The notes: generated by a model not told the origin, from the sequence alone. Positions 42,343 through 52,367 are shown, counted from the stretch's first letter. The stretch is 64,000 nucleotides of DNA from Vibrio salilacus (GCF_002811245.1 NZ_NIVQ01000006.1:62001-126000), one strand, 5' to 3'. Program-made: numbers and translations.

Positions 42343-42702
42343 ATGAAGTTTATCCGCTGGTTTTTAGGACGCGTGATCCTTTTACTCAACTTTATTTTTT
42401 CACCAAGTGGCGTCAAGCGCTCAACGCAGCAGCAACAGGTAGCTGACAGCAAAGCTCAATCTCTCGCTCTGTATCAGTTCGATGCTTGTCCCTTCTGCGT
42501 CAAAGTCCGCCGTGCCATGAAGCGTCAATCGGTCAATATCGAATTGCGCGATGCCAAAAATAATCCGACACACCGCGCAGAGTTAGAAGCGGGTGGTGGC
42601 AAAGTTAAAGTCCCTTGCCTAAGAATTGAAAAAGACGACAAAGTCGAATGGATGTATGAATCTTCAGACATTGTTGCCTACTTAGAGCGAGAGTTCGCTT
42701 AA
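42343..42702 (+). CDS. Glutaredoxin-like protein with N-terminal membrane segment
   Basis: A 119-residue protein. An N-terminal hydrophobic stretch (MKFIRWFLGRVILLLNFIF) precedes a thioredoxin-fold domain with the CPFC redox motif (FDACPFCVKVRRAMKR) and a cis-Pro segment KVKVPCLRIE. This fits a membrane-tethered glutaredoxin or GST-N-like domain. The second ATG (42343) has AGGATGG in the right place. It is followed after 24 bases by a HAD gene on the same strand. Confidence 0.83.
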   Translation: MKFIRWFLGRVILLLNFIFSPSGVKRSTQQQQVADSKAQSLALYQFDACPFCVKVRRAMKRQSVNIELRDAKNNPTHRAELEAGGGKVKVPCLRIEKDDKVEWMYESSDIVAYLEREFA

Positions 42703-42726
42703 CTTCAAGCCTATTAGGAAATGCCT

Positions 42727-43335
42727 ATGTCATACGTTCCACTCAATATTTCGCATATCCAAGCTATTGTGTTTGATCTCGATAATACGTTGGTTACGTC
42801 TGACATGAACTTCTCATGGCTTAGAGAGCAAATTGGCTGTCCACAAGACAGTGATCTGCTCTCTTTTGTTGAACAAATCGATTGTCCACACACCGCAAGC
42901 AAGGCGCATCAGCTTATTCTTGATCACGAACTGCAAGACGCCCAAACGTCTCAACCGATGCCTGGCTGTCACTCATTGCTTAATTTCATTGACAGTAATC
43001 AGCTACACACAGCTGTTATTACCCGTAATTGTGCCGACGCGACTCAACAAAAAATGGCCCATAATCAGTTGAATATTCAACGCGTGATTACACGAGAACA
43101 TTATCCACCTAAGCCTGCACCCGATGCGTTGATTTCGTTAGCTAACGAATGGCAAATAGGTAGCCACCAGCTCTTGTATGTCGGCGACTATCTGTACGAT
43201 CTGCAAGCAGCTTTCAATGCCGATATGCCCTCGTGTTTAGTCACCCATGGTAACGCAAGCCCATTTACCGCACATGCATCACTAGTGATTGAGCATCTCA
43301 CTGACCTAGAAACGAGATTTGCTCAGCGTATTTGA
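42727..43335 (+). CDS. HAD-superfamily hydrolase (phosphoglycolate phosphatase-like)
   Basis: A 202-residue HAD protein with motif I FDLDNTLV (near residue 16), motif II VITRN, motif III Lys in PPKPAPDA, and motif IV VGDYLYDLQAA. A small helical cap lies between motifs I and II, as in the Gph/PGP group. Substrate unknown. The second ATG (42727) is better spaced from TAGGAAA than the first (42721). A terminator follows about 120 bases later. Confidence 0.83.
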   Translation: MSYVPLNISHIQAIVFDLDNTLVTSDMNFSWLREQIGCPQDSDLLSFVEQIDCPHTASKAHQLILDHELQDAQTSQPMPGCHSLLNFIDSNQLHTAVITRNCADATQQKMAHNQLNIQRVITREHYPPKPAPDALISLANEWQIGSHQLLYVGDYLYDLQAAFNADMPSCLVTHGNASPFTAHASLVIEHLTDLETRFAQRI

Positions 43336-43456
43336 ATCATATATACCATCGGCGACACCCACTAAGATTTAAACACTTCATCGCTAACCCGACGATTAAA
43401 GTTCGCCAGCCCCTTGAAAATGGGCGACAGCGTAACGATGTTGTAACTATCGATTT

Positions 43457-43490
43457 AACCGAGGCTCTTATGTCTCGGTTATTTATTTCC
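43457..43490 (+). terminator. Terminator between the HAD gene and the MATE pump
   Basis: AACCGAG/CTCGGTT 7-bp stem with a 10-base loop, followed by ATTTATTT. It lies inside a longer open frame of the next gene, which supports starting that gene downstream at 43515. Confidence 0.72.
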
Positions 43491-43514
43491 CCAAATAAAA
43501 ACCTTAACGGCAAC

Positions 43515-44855
43515 ATGGCTATGACAAACACCTCTTCCTCTTCTTCGCTGAGACAGCAACTGTTCAAAATGACATGGCCGATGCTGTTTGGTGTACTGTC
43601 TTTGATGAGTTTTCAACTGGTCGACAGTGCCTTTATCGGTCAACTAGGGGTATTACCGCTTGCCGCTCAGGGGTTTACCCTACCGATACAAATGGTGATC
43701 ATCGGCATTCAAGTCGGATTAGGCATTGCTACTACCGCCGTAATCGCTAAGGCCATTGGAGCCGGTGACGATCGTTATGCGAAACAACTCGGCGGCTTGG
43801 TGGTCGCGCTCGGCAGTATCGGCGTTGCTTTGATTTGCCTCAGCCTATACCTATTACGCGAGCCGATTTTACTGCTGCTTAGTGCACCGCAAAGTGTCTT
43901 TGCGATTATTGACAGCTATTGGATTTACTGGTTGATAAGCTCTTGGACAGGTGCAGTGCTGTACTTCTTCTATAGTCTTTGTCGCGCTAATGGCAATACC
44001 ATGTTGCCGGGCACGATGATGATGGTCACCAGCGCTCTCAATCTAATACTCGACCCGATCTTCATCTTTACGTTCGATCTAGGCATCAATGGCGCCGCCA
44101 TCGCGACCATCCTCGCATTTGGTATCGGTATTGTGTTCGTTGCACCTAAAGTGGCGCGCAAGCAGTGGATGAGCTTTGACTGGAACGATCTTAATGTCGC
44201 TGACAGTCTTCGCTCGATCAGCCATATCATGGGACCTGCAATGGTGAGCCAATTGCTGCCACCATTATCTTCAATGCTAGCGACCAAACTACTCGCAAGC
44301 TACGGCACTGCAGCAGTTGCAGCATGGGCATTGGGATCGCGATATGAATTTTTTGCTATCGTCGCCGTACTGGCGCTGACGATGTCGATGCCACCAATGA
44401 TCGGCAAACGTCTTGGACAAAATAACCTCGCCGACATTCGTAAACTGGTCTCGATAGCGGCTCAGTTTGTAATAGGGTTCCAACTCGTTATCGGCCTAAT
44501 CACGTTAATCAGCTCAGGATTACTCGCCAATCTTATGACCAGCGAGTCGCAAGTAGGCAACATTCTCAACTATCACTTAATGGTGGTACCATTTAGTTTA
44601 GGTCCACTTGGCATCTGTATGTTGATGGTGTCTGTCTCTAATGCTCTGGGCAAGTCTTATACCGCGCTGACTATCTCTGCACTGCGCTTATTTGCCTTCT
44701 TCCTGCCATGCTTATGGCTAGGGTCACAATGGGGTGGTATCGAAGGTCTGTTCTGGGGCGCGTTTATTGGCAACATATTGGCGGGGGCCACCGCTTGGTT
44801 GATGTACCAAAAAGCGCTCCGCCAGATAGAGCAAAAATTGCTCTTTGTTCAATAA
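43515..44855 (+). CDS. MATE-family efflux transporter
   Basis: A 446-residue inner-membrane protein with twelve predicted helices in two homologous halves (MTWPMLFGVLSLMSFQLVDS near the N-terminus, MGPAMVSQLLPPLSSMLATK opening the second half). MATE pumps export cationic drugs or metabolites using Na+ or H+. The start is placed at ATG 43515 (or 43521); upstream in-frame sequence to 43332 contains the preceding terminator and is probably not translated. Confidence 0.88.
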   Translation: MAMTNTSSSSSLRQQLFKMTWPMLFGVLSLMSFQLVDSAFIGQLGVLPLAAQGFTLPIQMVIIGIQVGLGIATTAVIAKAIGAGDDRYAKQLGGLVVALGSIGVALICLSLYLLREPILLLLSAPQSVFAIIDSYWIYWLISSWTGAVLYFFYSLCRANGNTMLPGTMMMVTSALNLILDPIFIFTFDLGINGAAIATILAFGIGIVFVAPKVARKQWMSFDWNDLNVADSLRSISHIMGPAMVSQLLPPLSSMLATKLLASYGTAAVAAWALGSRYEFFAIVAVLALTMSMPPMIGKRLGQNNLADIRKLVSIAAQFVIGFQLVIGLITLISSGLLANLMTSESQVGNILNYHLMVVPFSLGPLGICMLMVSVSNALGKSYTALTISALRLFAFFLPCLWLGSQWGGIEGLFWGAFIGNILAGATAWLMYQKALRQIEQKLLFVQ

Positions 44856-44876
44856 AGAGCCATTGTTAACACAATA

Positions 44877-44909
44877 AAAAAATGCCGAACACAAATGTGA
44901 ACGGCATTT
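44877..44909. terminator. Terminator between the MATE pump and trhO
   Basis: AAATGCCG/CGGCATTT stem with additional inner CACA/TGTG pairing, A-run on the left and T residues on the right, lying between convergent genes. Confidence 0.75.
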
Positions 44910-44948
44910 ATCAAATCGCTTATCGAAGATGGCTAGCTGTCAATTTGG

Positions 44949-45929
44949 CTATTTTGATTTTCTTTGCTGCTCTTTACGGGCTAGTTTCTCTTGTCGGCGC
45001 TGCGCAATCAGTTGATCCGCTTCACCACCCACATGAGTTTCCCCACGCGCATTTGCCAATTGAACTTGTTTTTCCCGTTCACGGAAACGTGCTTTCTGCT
45101 CATCAGTATGCTTGTCGATACACTTAGGGCAACTCACCCCTTTCTCAAACGCCTCGGATTCGATATCTTGCTGAGTGATTGGCAAGCGACATGCGTTACA
45201 CATCTCATACTCACTTTTCTCTAACTGGTGGTTAACCGCAACTCGGCCATCAAACACATAGCAATCACCTTGCCACATGCTCTTTTCTTCTGGCACCTCT
45301 TCAAGATACTTCAGAATACCACCTTCAAGATGATAAACCTCTTCAAAGCCTTGCTCTTTCATGTAAGCCGTCGATTTCTCGCAACGAATGCCGCCGGTAC
45401 AGAACATCGCAACTTTTTTGTGCTTGCTTGGATCCATGTTTTCAGCAACGTATTCTGGGAACTCACGGAAGGTTGCCGTTTTCGGATTGACTGCGTTTTT
45501 GAAGGTACCTATTTCAATTTCGTAATCATTACGAGTATCGACAACAAACACGTCAGGGTCAGAGATAAGATCATTCCACTCGTTCGGTTTAACGTAAGTG
45601 CCCACCACATGGCGAGGATCAATGCCTTCCACACCTAATGTGACAATTTCTTTTTTTAGTTTCACTTTGCTGCGGTTAAAAGGTTGGGTGACTTCAAATG
45701 ATTCTTTGTACACAATATCAGCTAATCGGGCGTCCTGTTTGAACCAAGCAATGAGAGCATCAATGCCTTCTCGAGTTGAAGCAACGGTGCCGTTTATCCC
45801 TTCACTAGCCAGCAATAAAGTACCGCGTATTTGATGCTTCTCCATCAACGCTTTTAGCGACTGACGAAGTTCAACATAATCTTCAAGGCGCACAAACTTG
45901 TACAACGCACATACTACGTAATCTGTCAT
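44949..45929 (-). CDS. trhO: tRNA uridine(34) hydroxylase TrhO (rhodanese family)
   Basis: TrhO (YceA) hydroxylates U34 of certain tRNAs on the route to 5-(carboxy)methoxyuridine. The 326-residue protein has an N-terminal ferredoxin-like domain ([18 protein letters not shown]), a rhodanese domain with active-site Cys in [12 protein letters not shown] near residue 177, and a Cys-rich C-terminal region (CNACRLP and CPKCID). AAGGAAAAG precedes the ATG. It is monocistronic. Confidence 0.93.
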   Translation of the reverse strand: MTDYVVCALYKFVRLEDYVELRQSLKALMEKHQIRGTLLLASEGINGTVASTREGIDALIAWFKQDARLADIVYKESFEVTQPFNRSKVKLKKEIVTLGVEGIDPRHVVGTYVKPNEWNDLISDPDVFVVDTRNDYEIEIGTFKNAVNPKTATFREFPEYVAENMDPSKHKKVAMFCTGGIRCEKSTAYMKEQGFEEVYHLEGGILKYLEEVPEEKSMWQGDCYVFDGRVAVNHQLEKSEYEMCNACRLPITQQDIESEAFEKGVSCPKCIDKHTDEQKARFREREKQVQLANARGETHVGGEADQLIAQRRQEKLARKEQQRKSK

Positions 45930-46078
45930 TTCTTTTCCTTATAGCGACTTGGATCGTAAATCCAGAGCTTTGGGTTTTAATCGCAGCGAGTATAACTAAG
46001 TGTCGAAAGGATAAATACGGACAATTATTGAGGATATTAGCGTCAACATCAGAATGCGCTCCTAACGCATGTGTCATA

Positions 46079-47626
46079 TCAATCCGGGAGTGAATTTCGA
46101 ATGGCGATGAAATCATCCCAATGGTCTATCATTAGTTCGACCAATTTGGGCTCAAAATGCTTACCTTTTTGAGCGACTAACTCTTGCTTAATCGCTTCGT
46201 CGGTCCAAGGTTGTTTGTAAGAGCGTTGAGACCCTAAAGCATCAAAGACATCGGCTATCGCGGCAACACGCCCGCTGACTGGAATCAACTCACCACTCAA
46301 CTGGTTAGGATAACCGCTGCCATCCCATTTTTCATGATGAGTACCGGCAATTTGTTTTGCTACATTGATCAAACGACGTTTCGAATGGCTAAGAATTTCA
46401 ACGCCATACTCTACGTGTTTTTGCATTATCACCCATTCTTCAGCATCGAGCTTACCGGGTTTATGTAAAATACTATCGGGAATCGCCACCTTACCAATAT
46501 CATGGAGGGGAGAGGCATACTTGATCATTTTCGCTTCTTGCTCAGGCAAACCGTATAACAAGGCTAGTTTTTCACAAATCAACGCCACGCGTTGTACATG
46601 TGCTCCCGTTTCTTTACTTCGCGCCTCAACGGCGTTCGCCAGGTTAAAGACCAGTTCTTTAGATGTTTCACGGATATCGGTTAACAGAGTAAGATTTTCA
46701 AAGGTTAAGCCAATATTCTGCATATAGATTTCGAGTAGGTGTTTGTCTAGCTCAGAAAGGTCACGGTTGACATTGACATACAGTAAGCATTCCACACCAT
46801 CAGCATCGTGAGTATACAACACGTACGCATCACCATAATTATTGCTTTTTGCTTTTGCTAGGGTTTCTCGACAACGCTCAGCCACCAGCTTAGGGAGACG
46901 CTCAAACGCACATTCTGAATAACAATCAACATAATCCCCTGTAGCCGCAAGCGTTAGTGCCCGAGATTCCTCACCGTCAGGTAACGGATGAACTAGACAG
47001 TAAAAAGCCGATTTATCTAATTTGAGTAATGAGGTCACTTGTGACAGAACAGCTTCAGCGTATGCTTGTAAACTATCGGTATTTTGAACATATGAGGAAG
47101 CTTCAATGACTTTTCTCAGCCCTTCTTTCTGCTCCTCAATCAGGCATAAATCACGGTAACTACGCAGCATAGAATAAAGCAGAGTCTTAAGTTTTTGAGT
47201 CGTAAGTTCCGTTTTTTCTTTATAGTCATCAATATCATATTCACGTATCACCACATCTTCTGGTGCTTGGCCCGCTTGGCCAGTACGAAGAACCAGTCGA
47301 ATCCGTTGATTACCCAGCTCATTACGAATGAACTTGACTAATTCGAGGCCTGCGTTTTCAGATTCCATCACAACGTCGACCAGAGCAAGAGCAATATTGT
47401 CATTTTGACGACAGATCAGTTTGGCCTCTTCGCCAGATAAAGCCGATAATAAATTTAATCGCTTACCTTCAAACTCAAAGTTAGCAAGCGCTAATTTAGT
47501 CACTTGGTGCATTTGTTGTTCATCATCAACCAGTAGAATGTCCCACTGCGACTCCGAGTTATTAGGCTCTATTGGTACAGTGTTGATCTGATCGTCTACT
47601 GTTGCTTTATCTGCGAAAAAATCCAT
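46079..47626 (-). CDS. Response regulator with DUF3369 and HD-GYP phosphodiesterase domain
   Basis: A 515-residue cytosolic protein. The receiver domain (residues about 28-150) has acidic residues in ILLVDDEQQ and the phosphoacceptor Asp in ALVDVVME. A DUF3369/GAF-like sensor part follows (about 165-330), then an HD-GYP domain with HDIGK (near 375) and HHEKWDGSGYP (near 432). HD-GYP proteins hydrolyse cyclic-di-GMP, so this couples a phosphorelay to c-di-GMP removal. No cognate histidine kinase gene is adjacent. Confidence 0.9.
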   Translation of the reverse strand: MDFFADKATVDDQINTVPIEPNNSESQWDILLVDDEQQMHQVTKLALANFEFEGKRLNLLSALSGEEAKLICRQNDNIALALVDVVMESENAGLELVKFIRNELGNQRIRLVLRTGQAGQAPEDVVIREYDIDDYKEKTELTTQKLKTLLYSMLRSYRDLCLIEEQKEGLRKVIEASSYVQNTDSLQAYAEAVLSQVTSLLKLDKSAFYCLVHPLPDGEESRALTLAATGDYVDCYSECAFERLPKLVAERCRETLAKAKSNNYGDAYVLYTHDADGVECLLYVNVNRDLSELDKHLLEIYMQNIGLTFENLTLLTDIRETSKELVFNLANAVEARSKETGAHVQRVALICEKLALLYGLPEQEAKMIKYASPLHDIGKVAIPDSILHKPGKLDAEEWVIMQKHVEYGVEILSHSKRRLINVAKQIAGTHHEKWDGSGYPNQLSGELIPVSGRVAAIADVFDALGSQRSYKQPWTDEAIKQELVAQKGKHFEPKLVELMIDHWDDFIAIRNSLPD

Positions 47627-47799
47627 TTGCCACTATTCCTAAAACTATAACGATACTTAAGGTTTAGCATAAAAAAATTGTTGTTTCACGACTGTTTGAC
47701 AATCTAGTTAGTCAAGTGATAACCACAACTACATGTTAGGTGATTTTCGTAACAGAAAAACGTATGATTCAGCCTACATATTCCTCAGCCCTTTAAAAC

Positions 47800-48684
47800 A
47801 TGAATTCCCATAACCATCACCCTATTCAAGGGGCGAGCTGGATGCTAGCAGCAGGCTTTGCTTTTGCTGTCGTCAACAGTCTCGCGCAAGTTGCTAGCAT
47901 TAACTTTGGTCTCTCCTCGACGATCGTCGCTCTTATTCAATACGCCATTGCCTTGGTGGTCATTTTACCCTATTTGAAAACCCTTGGCATTCGCCGTTCC
48001 CTTCGCACTCAGCATTTGGGAATGCATGTTTTCCGAGTCTTTCTTTCGGTGATCGGAATTCAACTTTGGTTATGGGCCTTGGCCTATCCAGTACCAATTT
48101 GGCAAGGTATCGCACTACTAATGACCTCACCTTTGTTCGCCACGGTTGGTTCGGGATTATTCTTGAAAGAGAGGGTTGGTTTTGCCCGTTGGGGAGCAAC
48201 CTTGACTGGTTTCCTTGGCGCAATGATCATTTTACAACCTTGGGCAAGCGATTTTAGTTGGGCAACACTACTCCCTGTTGGTGCCGCATTCTTTTGGGCA
48301 TGCTACTCACTGATGGTGAAAAAACTCTCTTCAGACGACTCGCCTTCTACCATGGTGGTTTATCTACTTATTTTGATCACACCTTTCAATCTGTTACTTG
48401 CTGTGCCAGATTGGCAAACGCCAGTCGGAGGTCAGCTATGGCTAGTACTAATCGTCGCAGGCGTGATGACGGCTTTAGCTCAGTGGGCTATTGTTAAGGC
48501 ATACTCGGTGGCAGATGCTTCTTTTGTCCAACCGTTCGATCATGCCAAGCTGCCGTTGAATGTACTGGCAGGCTGGTTGGTGTTTAGCTGGGTACCACCT
48601 GGCCGCTTGTGGCTTGGGGCGGCAATTATCATTGCATCCGTCGCCTTCATCACCCATTGGGAAACAAAAAAGCCAACTAAGTGA
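47800..48684 (+). CDS. EamA/DMT-family transporter
   Basis: A 294-residue inner-membrane protein with ten predicted helices in two EamA halves (the second opens near TLLPVGAAFFWACYSLMVKK). Substrate unknown. It is followed after 57 bases by a glutaredoxin-domain gene on the same strand; no functional link is evident. Confidence 0.83.
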   Translation: MNSHNHHPIQGASWMLAAGFAFAVVNSLAQVASINFGLSSTIVALIQYAIALVVILPYLKTLGIRRSLRTQHLGMHVFRVFLSVIGIQLWLWALAYPVPIWQGIALLMTSPLFATVGSGLFLKERVGFARWGATLTGFLGAMIILQPWASDFSWATLLPVGAAFFWACYSLMVKKLSSDDSPSTMVVYLLILITPFNLLLAVPDWQTPVGGQLWLVLIVAGVMTALAQWAIVKAYSVADASFVQPFDHAKLPLNVLAGWLVFSWVPPGRLWLGAAIIIASVAFITHWETKKPTK

Positions 48685-48741
48685 AAGAAATCACCGCTTA
48701 CTTCGTTCTAATTAGTCATAGTATTTACGGGAGAGAACCCT

Positions 48742-49341
48742 ATGACAGATCCAATCAAATTAACCCTTTACCGCTGGGCAGGAAGCTGGGGCCCTTTTAA
48801 GGTCAATATTCCTTGCGGGGAATGCACCTTGACCAAAGACATTCTAACCGATGTGTTTGACAATGAATTGGCTGGCATAGAGGTTGATCTGGAGGTTAAA
48901 GATTGGCTCTCTCACTGGTGGGAGCCTTTAAAAGCCGGATCCTGGCACGCTCCGATTGTAATGGTCGAGGGCAAGGTCATTAGCCAAGGCGCAGCATTAA
49001 ATCGCGGTGTGCTGGTTCAATCTGTGATTACCGAGTGGACCAAACGTGACACCTTGAAAGGAAATATTGTCTACGGTAAAGCAAGCTGCCCTTATTGTAT
49101 TAAAGCGAAAAAATTACTTGATAACGCAGGAATAGAGTACCAATACCACGATGTAGTAAAAGACAGCGCCGCACTGTATCGTATGATTCCAGAGGTCAAA
49201 GCCATTATCGGCGGAAAAACGCCAGTAACCGTGCCGCAAATTTGGCTCGATGGGCATTATATCGGTGGTGCTGATAACCTTGCGGCTTGGATTGAAGAGA
49301 AAGGACTTAATAAGGTCCCTGACAATGTGGTCTCTTTATAA
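48742..49341 (+). CDS. Two-domain thioredoxin-fold/glutaredoxin protein
   Basis: A 199-residue protein. The C-terminal part (residues about 108-190) is a glutaredoxin with the classical CPYC active site (YGKASCPYCIKAKKLL) and the TVPQIWLDGHYIGG segment. The N-terminal part carries a CGEC motif (VNIPCGECTLTKDIL) and looks like a second, divergent thioredoxin-fold domain. Such doubled proteins may act in thiol repair; the substrate is unknown. A good terminator follows. Confidence 0.82.
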   Translation: MTDPIKLTLYRWAGSWGPFKVNIPCGECTLTKDILTDVFDNELAGIEVDLEVKDWLSHWWEPLKAGSWHAPIVMVEGKVISQGAALNRGVLVQSVITEWTKRDTLKGNIVYGKASCPYCIKAKKLLDNAGIEYQYHDVVKDSAALYRMIPEVKAIIGGKTPVTVPQIWLDGHYIGGADNLAAWIEEKGLNKVPDNVVSL

Positions 49342-49380
49342 TTTACTCATCTTTATAGCCAAGTAAAGCTCCCAAAAACA

Positions 49381-49409
49381 CAAAGCCTCGCTAACTTAGC
49401 GAGGCTTTG
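49381..49409 (+). terminator. Terminator after the glutaredoxin gene
   Basis: CAAAGCCTCGC/GCGAGGCTTTG 11-bp stem (extendable inward by TAA/TTA) with T residues following. Confidence 0.85.
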
Positions 49410-49475
49410 TTCTGCTCAATCATAGGCGGGTTCGTGGTCCTACCATTAAGCATCAATGCCAGTTCACACTTGCGA

Positions 49476-49610
49476 TTACTTCACCTTTTTTTTCATCATA
49501 CGTTTAATGAAAGAAGGTTTCTTCGCTTTAGGCTTGACGTTAAGCGCATCGTGCATGGCTTGTCTAGCGATCATTTGACCTAAATATGCATTGCCTAATT
49601 CGTGATTCAT
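49476..49610 (-). CDS. Small basic protein (44 residues)
   Basis: A minus-strand frame reading MNHELGNAYLGQMIARQAMH, then DALNVKPKAKKPS and a very basic end FIKRMMKKKVK. A strong Shine-Dalgarno (GAGGAGA) lies at correct spacing before the ATG. The N-terminal half is helical and the C-terminal half carries about ten Lys/Arg, suggesting membrane-surface or nucleic-acid contact. No family is recognised. The gene precedes no close partner; the 116-residue gene next to it is on the same strand upstream. Confidence 0.6.
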   Translation of the reverse strand: MNHELGNAYLGQMIARQAMHDALNVKPKAKKPSFIKRMMKKKVK

Positions 49611-49685
49611 GAGTCTCTCCTCGATAGTAAGGAGTGTGATTTTAATCACAATCAAGACAAGATCAAGACGTAGATCACATTATAA

Positions 49686-50036
49686 TTAAGCACGCTTAGC
49701 TTGTTGATAGGTTTTACCCGCTGCTTGGTAAGTATCTTTACGTTTCACATCAAACATAGCTTCAAAGAACCAAGCAACGAAACGAATCACATCATCGCCT
49801 TCATCCATCACATGCTCAACAAACTCTTGTTCTTCGCCCTGCTCGTTTTCCTGCAACGTAACATGGTAAATACGTCTTGCCCCTTCAGTTTCCGCCAGCG
49901 CAAACTGACCCGTTAATGAGTCTGCCGCCTGCGCCACTTCTTGATCATCGCAAGTTTTAAGTATGACCAATGCTTGAGGTAAGGTTTGTTGCTCGCACAG
50001 TGACAGTACCAGTGCTTCAAATTGATTGTATTCCAT
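49686..50036 (-). CDS. Hypothetical protein
   Basis: A 116-residue acidic soluble protein (MEYNQFEALVLSLCEQQTLP) with an EQGEEQEFVEHVMDEGDD acidic stretch near residue 64 and a basic C-terminus. No recognised domain. It lies between a small basic protein gene and an MFS pump on the same strand. Confidence 0.6.
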   Translation of the reverse strand: MEYNQFEALVLSLCEQQTLPQALVILKTCDDQEVAQAADSLTGQFALAETEGARRIYHVTLQENEQGEEQEFVEHVMDEGDDVIRFVAWFFEAMFDVKRKDTYQAAGKTYQQAKRA

Positions 50037-50074
50037 CAGACTTCTCTATCGCAGATAATTGCGCGTATTGTACG

Positions 50075-51253
50075 TCAAGCCAACTCTTGTTGCACATTAT
50101 GATTAGCCTTGGACAAACTCAACACCGTAGCCATCGTACACGCACATAGCAGATAAAAAATGCCCATTGCATACTGACTGTGTACCCAGCTTTCAACCAA
50201 ATAGCCACCGAGCACTCCGGCTAAACACATCTGTATTGATCCCGAAAGCGCTGATACCGCACCCGCCTGACGTTTATGGGGCTCAAGCAATAAGCTGATC
50301 GAGATAGGAAATGACAAGCCTTGCGCAATAGCAAGTAAGGTAAAAGGCGCGACCAAGTTGAACAAGCTTACTGGTGCCAATACTAACCAGACACCCCCAA
50401 GCATCAACAATGAAATCGCAATAGAAAGCAGTTGATTTGAAGATAAATAGCGGGTGAGAACATTGAGGGTTAAGCTACCTATCATCAAACCAGCTGATGG
50501 AATAATCATGACAGAACCATATTCCGCAACGGTTAATCCTAGCTCATGTTGCAATAAGAAAGGCATCACCGACAATGACACTAAACTTGCTAGATAACTC
50601 ACCCAATTGTAACTCGCACTGGTCAGAACTTGTCGGCTGGTCATCAATTGACGGTAATTAGACACGACCTGACGCAAACTGAAGCGCGATTTACCGTAAG
50701 ACATGGTTTCAGGTAATACAAAATAACCTAAAGTAAAAATGGCCATTAGATAACACAAAACAAACATAAATACCGACTGCCAGCCAAGATAAAACGCCAG
50801 CCAGCCTCCGATAACCGGAGCAAGGATAGGCATAACCGAAGCGGTAACCGATATATAGGATAGTGCGCGAGTCAGTTGCGCTCCATCATAGCTATCACGC
50901 AACACACTGCGCCCCAAGACAGACGCACTTCCCGCCCCTAAGCCTTGTAATAATCGACCGAGAATAAGTGATTCAAGATGATGAGACAATAACAAACAGA
51001 TCACAGTTCCAAGCAGGTAAATACCTTGGCCAAGGATAAATACCGGACGACGACCAATCGCGTCTGAGAGTGGACCATAAAATAGCTGAGAAGCCCCAAA
51101 ACCGACCAAAAATAGTGTCACCAAAAGTTGCACATCAGCCTGGCTTGCTTCTAGCGTCTGACTAATCAAAGGAAGTGAAGGTAGATAAATACTCACACCA
51201 ACTTGGCCAGTTGCAATTATCATCATCGCCAATACGATCGGCATTTTTCTCAT
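50075..51253 (-). CDS. Bcr/CflA-family MFS drug efflux transporter
   Basis: A 392-residue inner-membrane protein with twelve predicted helices. The MFS loop 2-3 signature appears as GPLSDAIGRRPVFILG near residue 60. The N-terminus (STYLPSLP-like IYLPSLPLISQTL) and helix 5 pattern (ILAPVIGGWLAFYLGW) are typical of the Bcr/CflA/EmrD group of proton-driven drug exporters. A divergent LysR regulator starts 111 bp away and probably controls it. Confidence 0.85.
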   Translation of the reverse strand: MRKMPIVLAMMIIATGQVGVSIYLPSLPLISQTLEASQADVQLLVTLFLVGFGASQLFYGPLSDAIGRRPVFILGQGIYLLGTVICLLLSHHLESLILGRLLQGLGAGSASVLGRSVLRDSYDGAQLTRALSYISVTASVMPILAPVIGGWLAFYLGWQSVFMFVLCYLMAIFTLGYFVLPETMSYGKSRFSLRQVVSNYRQLMTSRQVLTSASYNWVSYLASLVSLSVMPFLLQHELGLTVAEYGSVMIIPSAGLMIGSLTLNVLTRYLSSNQLLSIAISLLMLGGVWLVLAPVSLFNLVAPFTLLAIAQGLSFPISISLLLEPHKRQAGAVSALSGSIQMCLAGVLGGYLVESWVHSQYAMGIFYLLCACTMATVLSLSKANHNVQQELA

Positions 51254-51364
51254 TCATATCTCCCCAATTAGCCCAATGTCAGCAGTGTAGATTAATCACT
51301 AGTAAATGATAATATATCGATTTGGAAAGTAATTAATTCCCATGAGGAATCAATAGGAAGATCT

Positions 51365-52249
51365 ATGGATTGGTTACAGAGTGTTCAGAGCTATCTTCGT
51401 GTTGTTGATGAAGGCAGCTTTAATGGCGCAGCACGTAAACTCAACACCACCAGCTCAGCAATCAGTAAACGCATTCACTGGCTTGAAGAAAGAATTGGTG
51501 TCCAATTACTCAAACGTACCACGCGTTCGGTCACTCAAACTGAAGCTGGCGCACTGTTCTACCAAAGAGCCAAAGTACAAATTGATGGTTGGCAGTCGGT
51601 CCTCGACGAGACCCGCTCGGTATCGCAATCCCCAGCCGGACTACTCAAAATCGGCGCGACTCTTGCGGTAGGTTCGAAGTTTCTGGTGCAGTATCTCAAC
51701 GACTTTTTGCAAATGTACCCCGATATTCGAATTCAGTTAATCACCACGACTCCAGGACAACTGCCGACATTAAGCTTGGATCTCTTCATCAGCCGAGAAA
51801 TTGAACAACTCAACTCACTTAGCTTCAAAGCCAGCCCTTTATTTGAACATCGAGCAGGATTTTATGCGTCTCCTGGTTATATTGAAGAGTTTGGTCAGCC
51901 TTTGCAGCCTGAAGATCTTACGCAACACAATATGTTGATATGGGGCGAGCGTACTCAACGTGAAATCACCCTAACAAACGGGCAAAAACTCAACTTAAGT
52001 GGCAACTTTGCGACCACCAACCCTGAAGCGCTGTTTTATGCGGCAAAGAGTGGCATGGGATTACTGCTGACCAATGACGTCATGATCAAAGAAGATCTTA
52101 GATTAGGCGCGCTCAAACGCGTATTGCCGGGTATCACTGCAGACGAGGCGATTGTTTATGCTTATTACCCTAAACTTGACTACCAGCATACTCGCACACA
52201 GCTTTTTCTTAACTATCTAAAACAAAGACTTGAACAAAAGCAGTCCTAA
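51365..52249 (+). CDS. LysR-family transcriptional regulator
   Basis: A 294-residue LysR protein with an N-terminal helix-turn-helix (FNGAARKLNTTSSAISKRIH near residues 18-37) and a periplasmic-binding-like effector domain from about residue 90. It is divergent from the MFS drug exporter, the usual position for a local regulator. The AGGAAGA sequence precedes the ATG. Confidence 0.88.
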   Translation: MDWLQSVQSYLRVVDEGSFNGAARKLNTTSSAISKRIHWLEERIGVQLLKRTTRSVTQTEAGALFYQRAKVQIDGWQSVLDETRSVSQSPAGLLKIGATLAVGSKFLVQYLNDFLQMYPDIRIQLITTTPGQLPTLSLDLFISREIEQLNSLSFKASPLFEHRAGFYASPGYIEEFGQPLQPEDLTQHNMLIWGERTQREITLTNGQKLNLSGNFATTNPEALFYAAKSGMGLLLTNDVMIKEDLRLGALKRVLPGITADEAIVYAYYPKLDYQHTRTQLFLNYLKQRLEQKQS

Positions 52250-52367
52250 CACTATCGATGGATGATCGATTTCGGCTTGCAATACTATGTGACTAATACC
52301 ATATTTGTTAGGTAACCCAATCAACGGATAAGTGGCCCAAGCCACACTAATAAGTGAGTTACCCATT

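Noticed and set aside
43332..43514. Extended MATE protein start overlapping the HAD gene
   Set aside because: The extension is hydrophilic, unlike the family, and contains a terminator hairpin.
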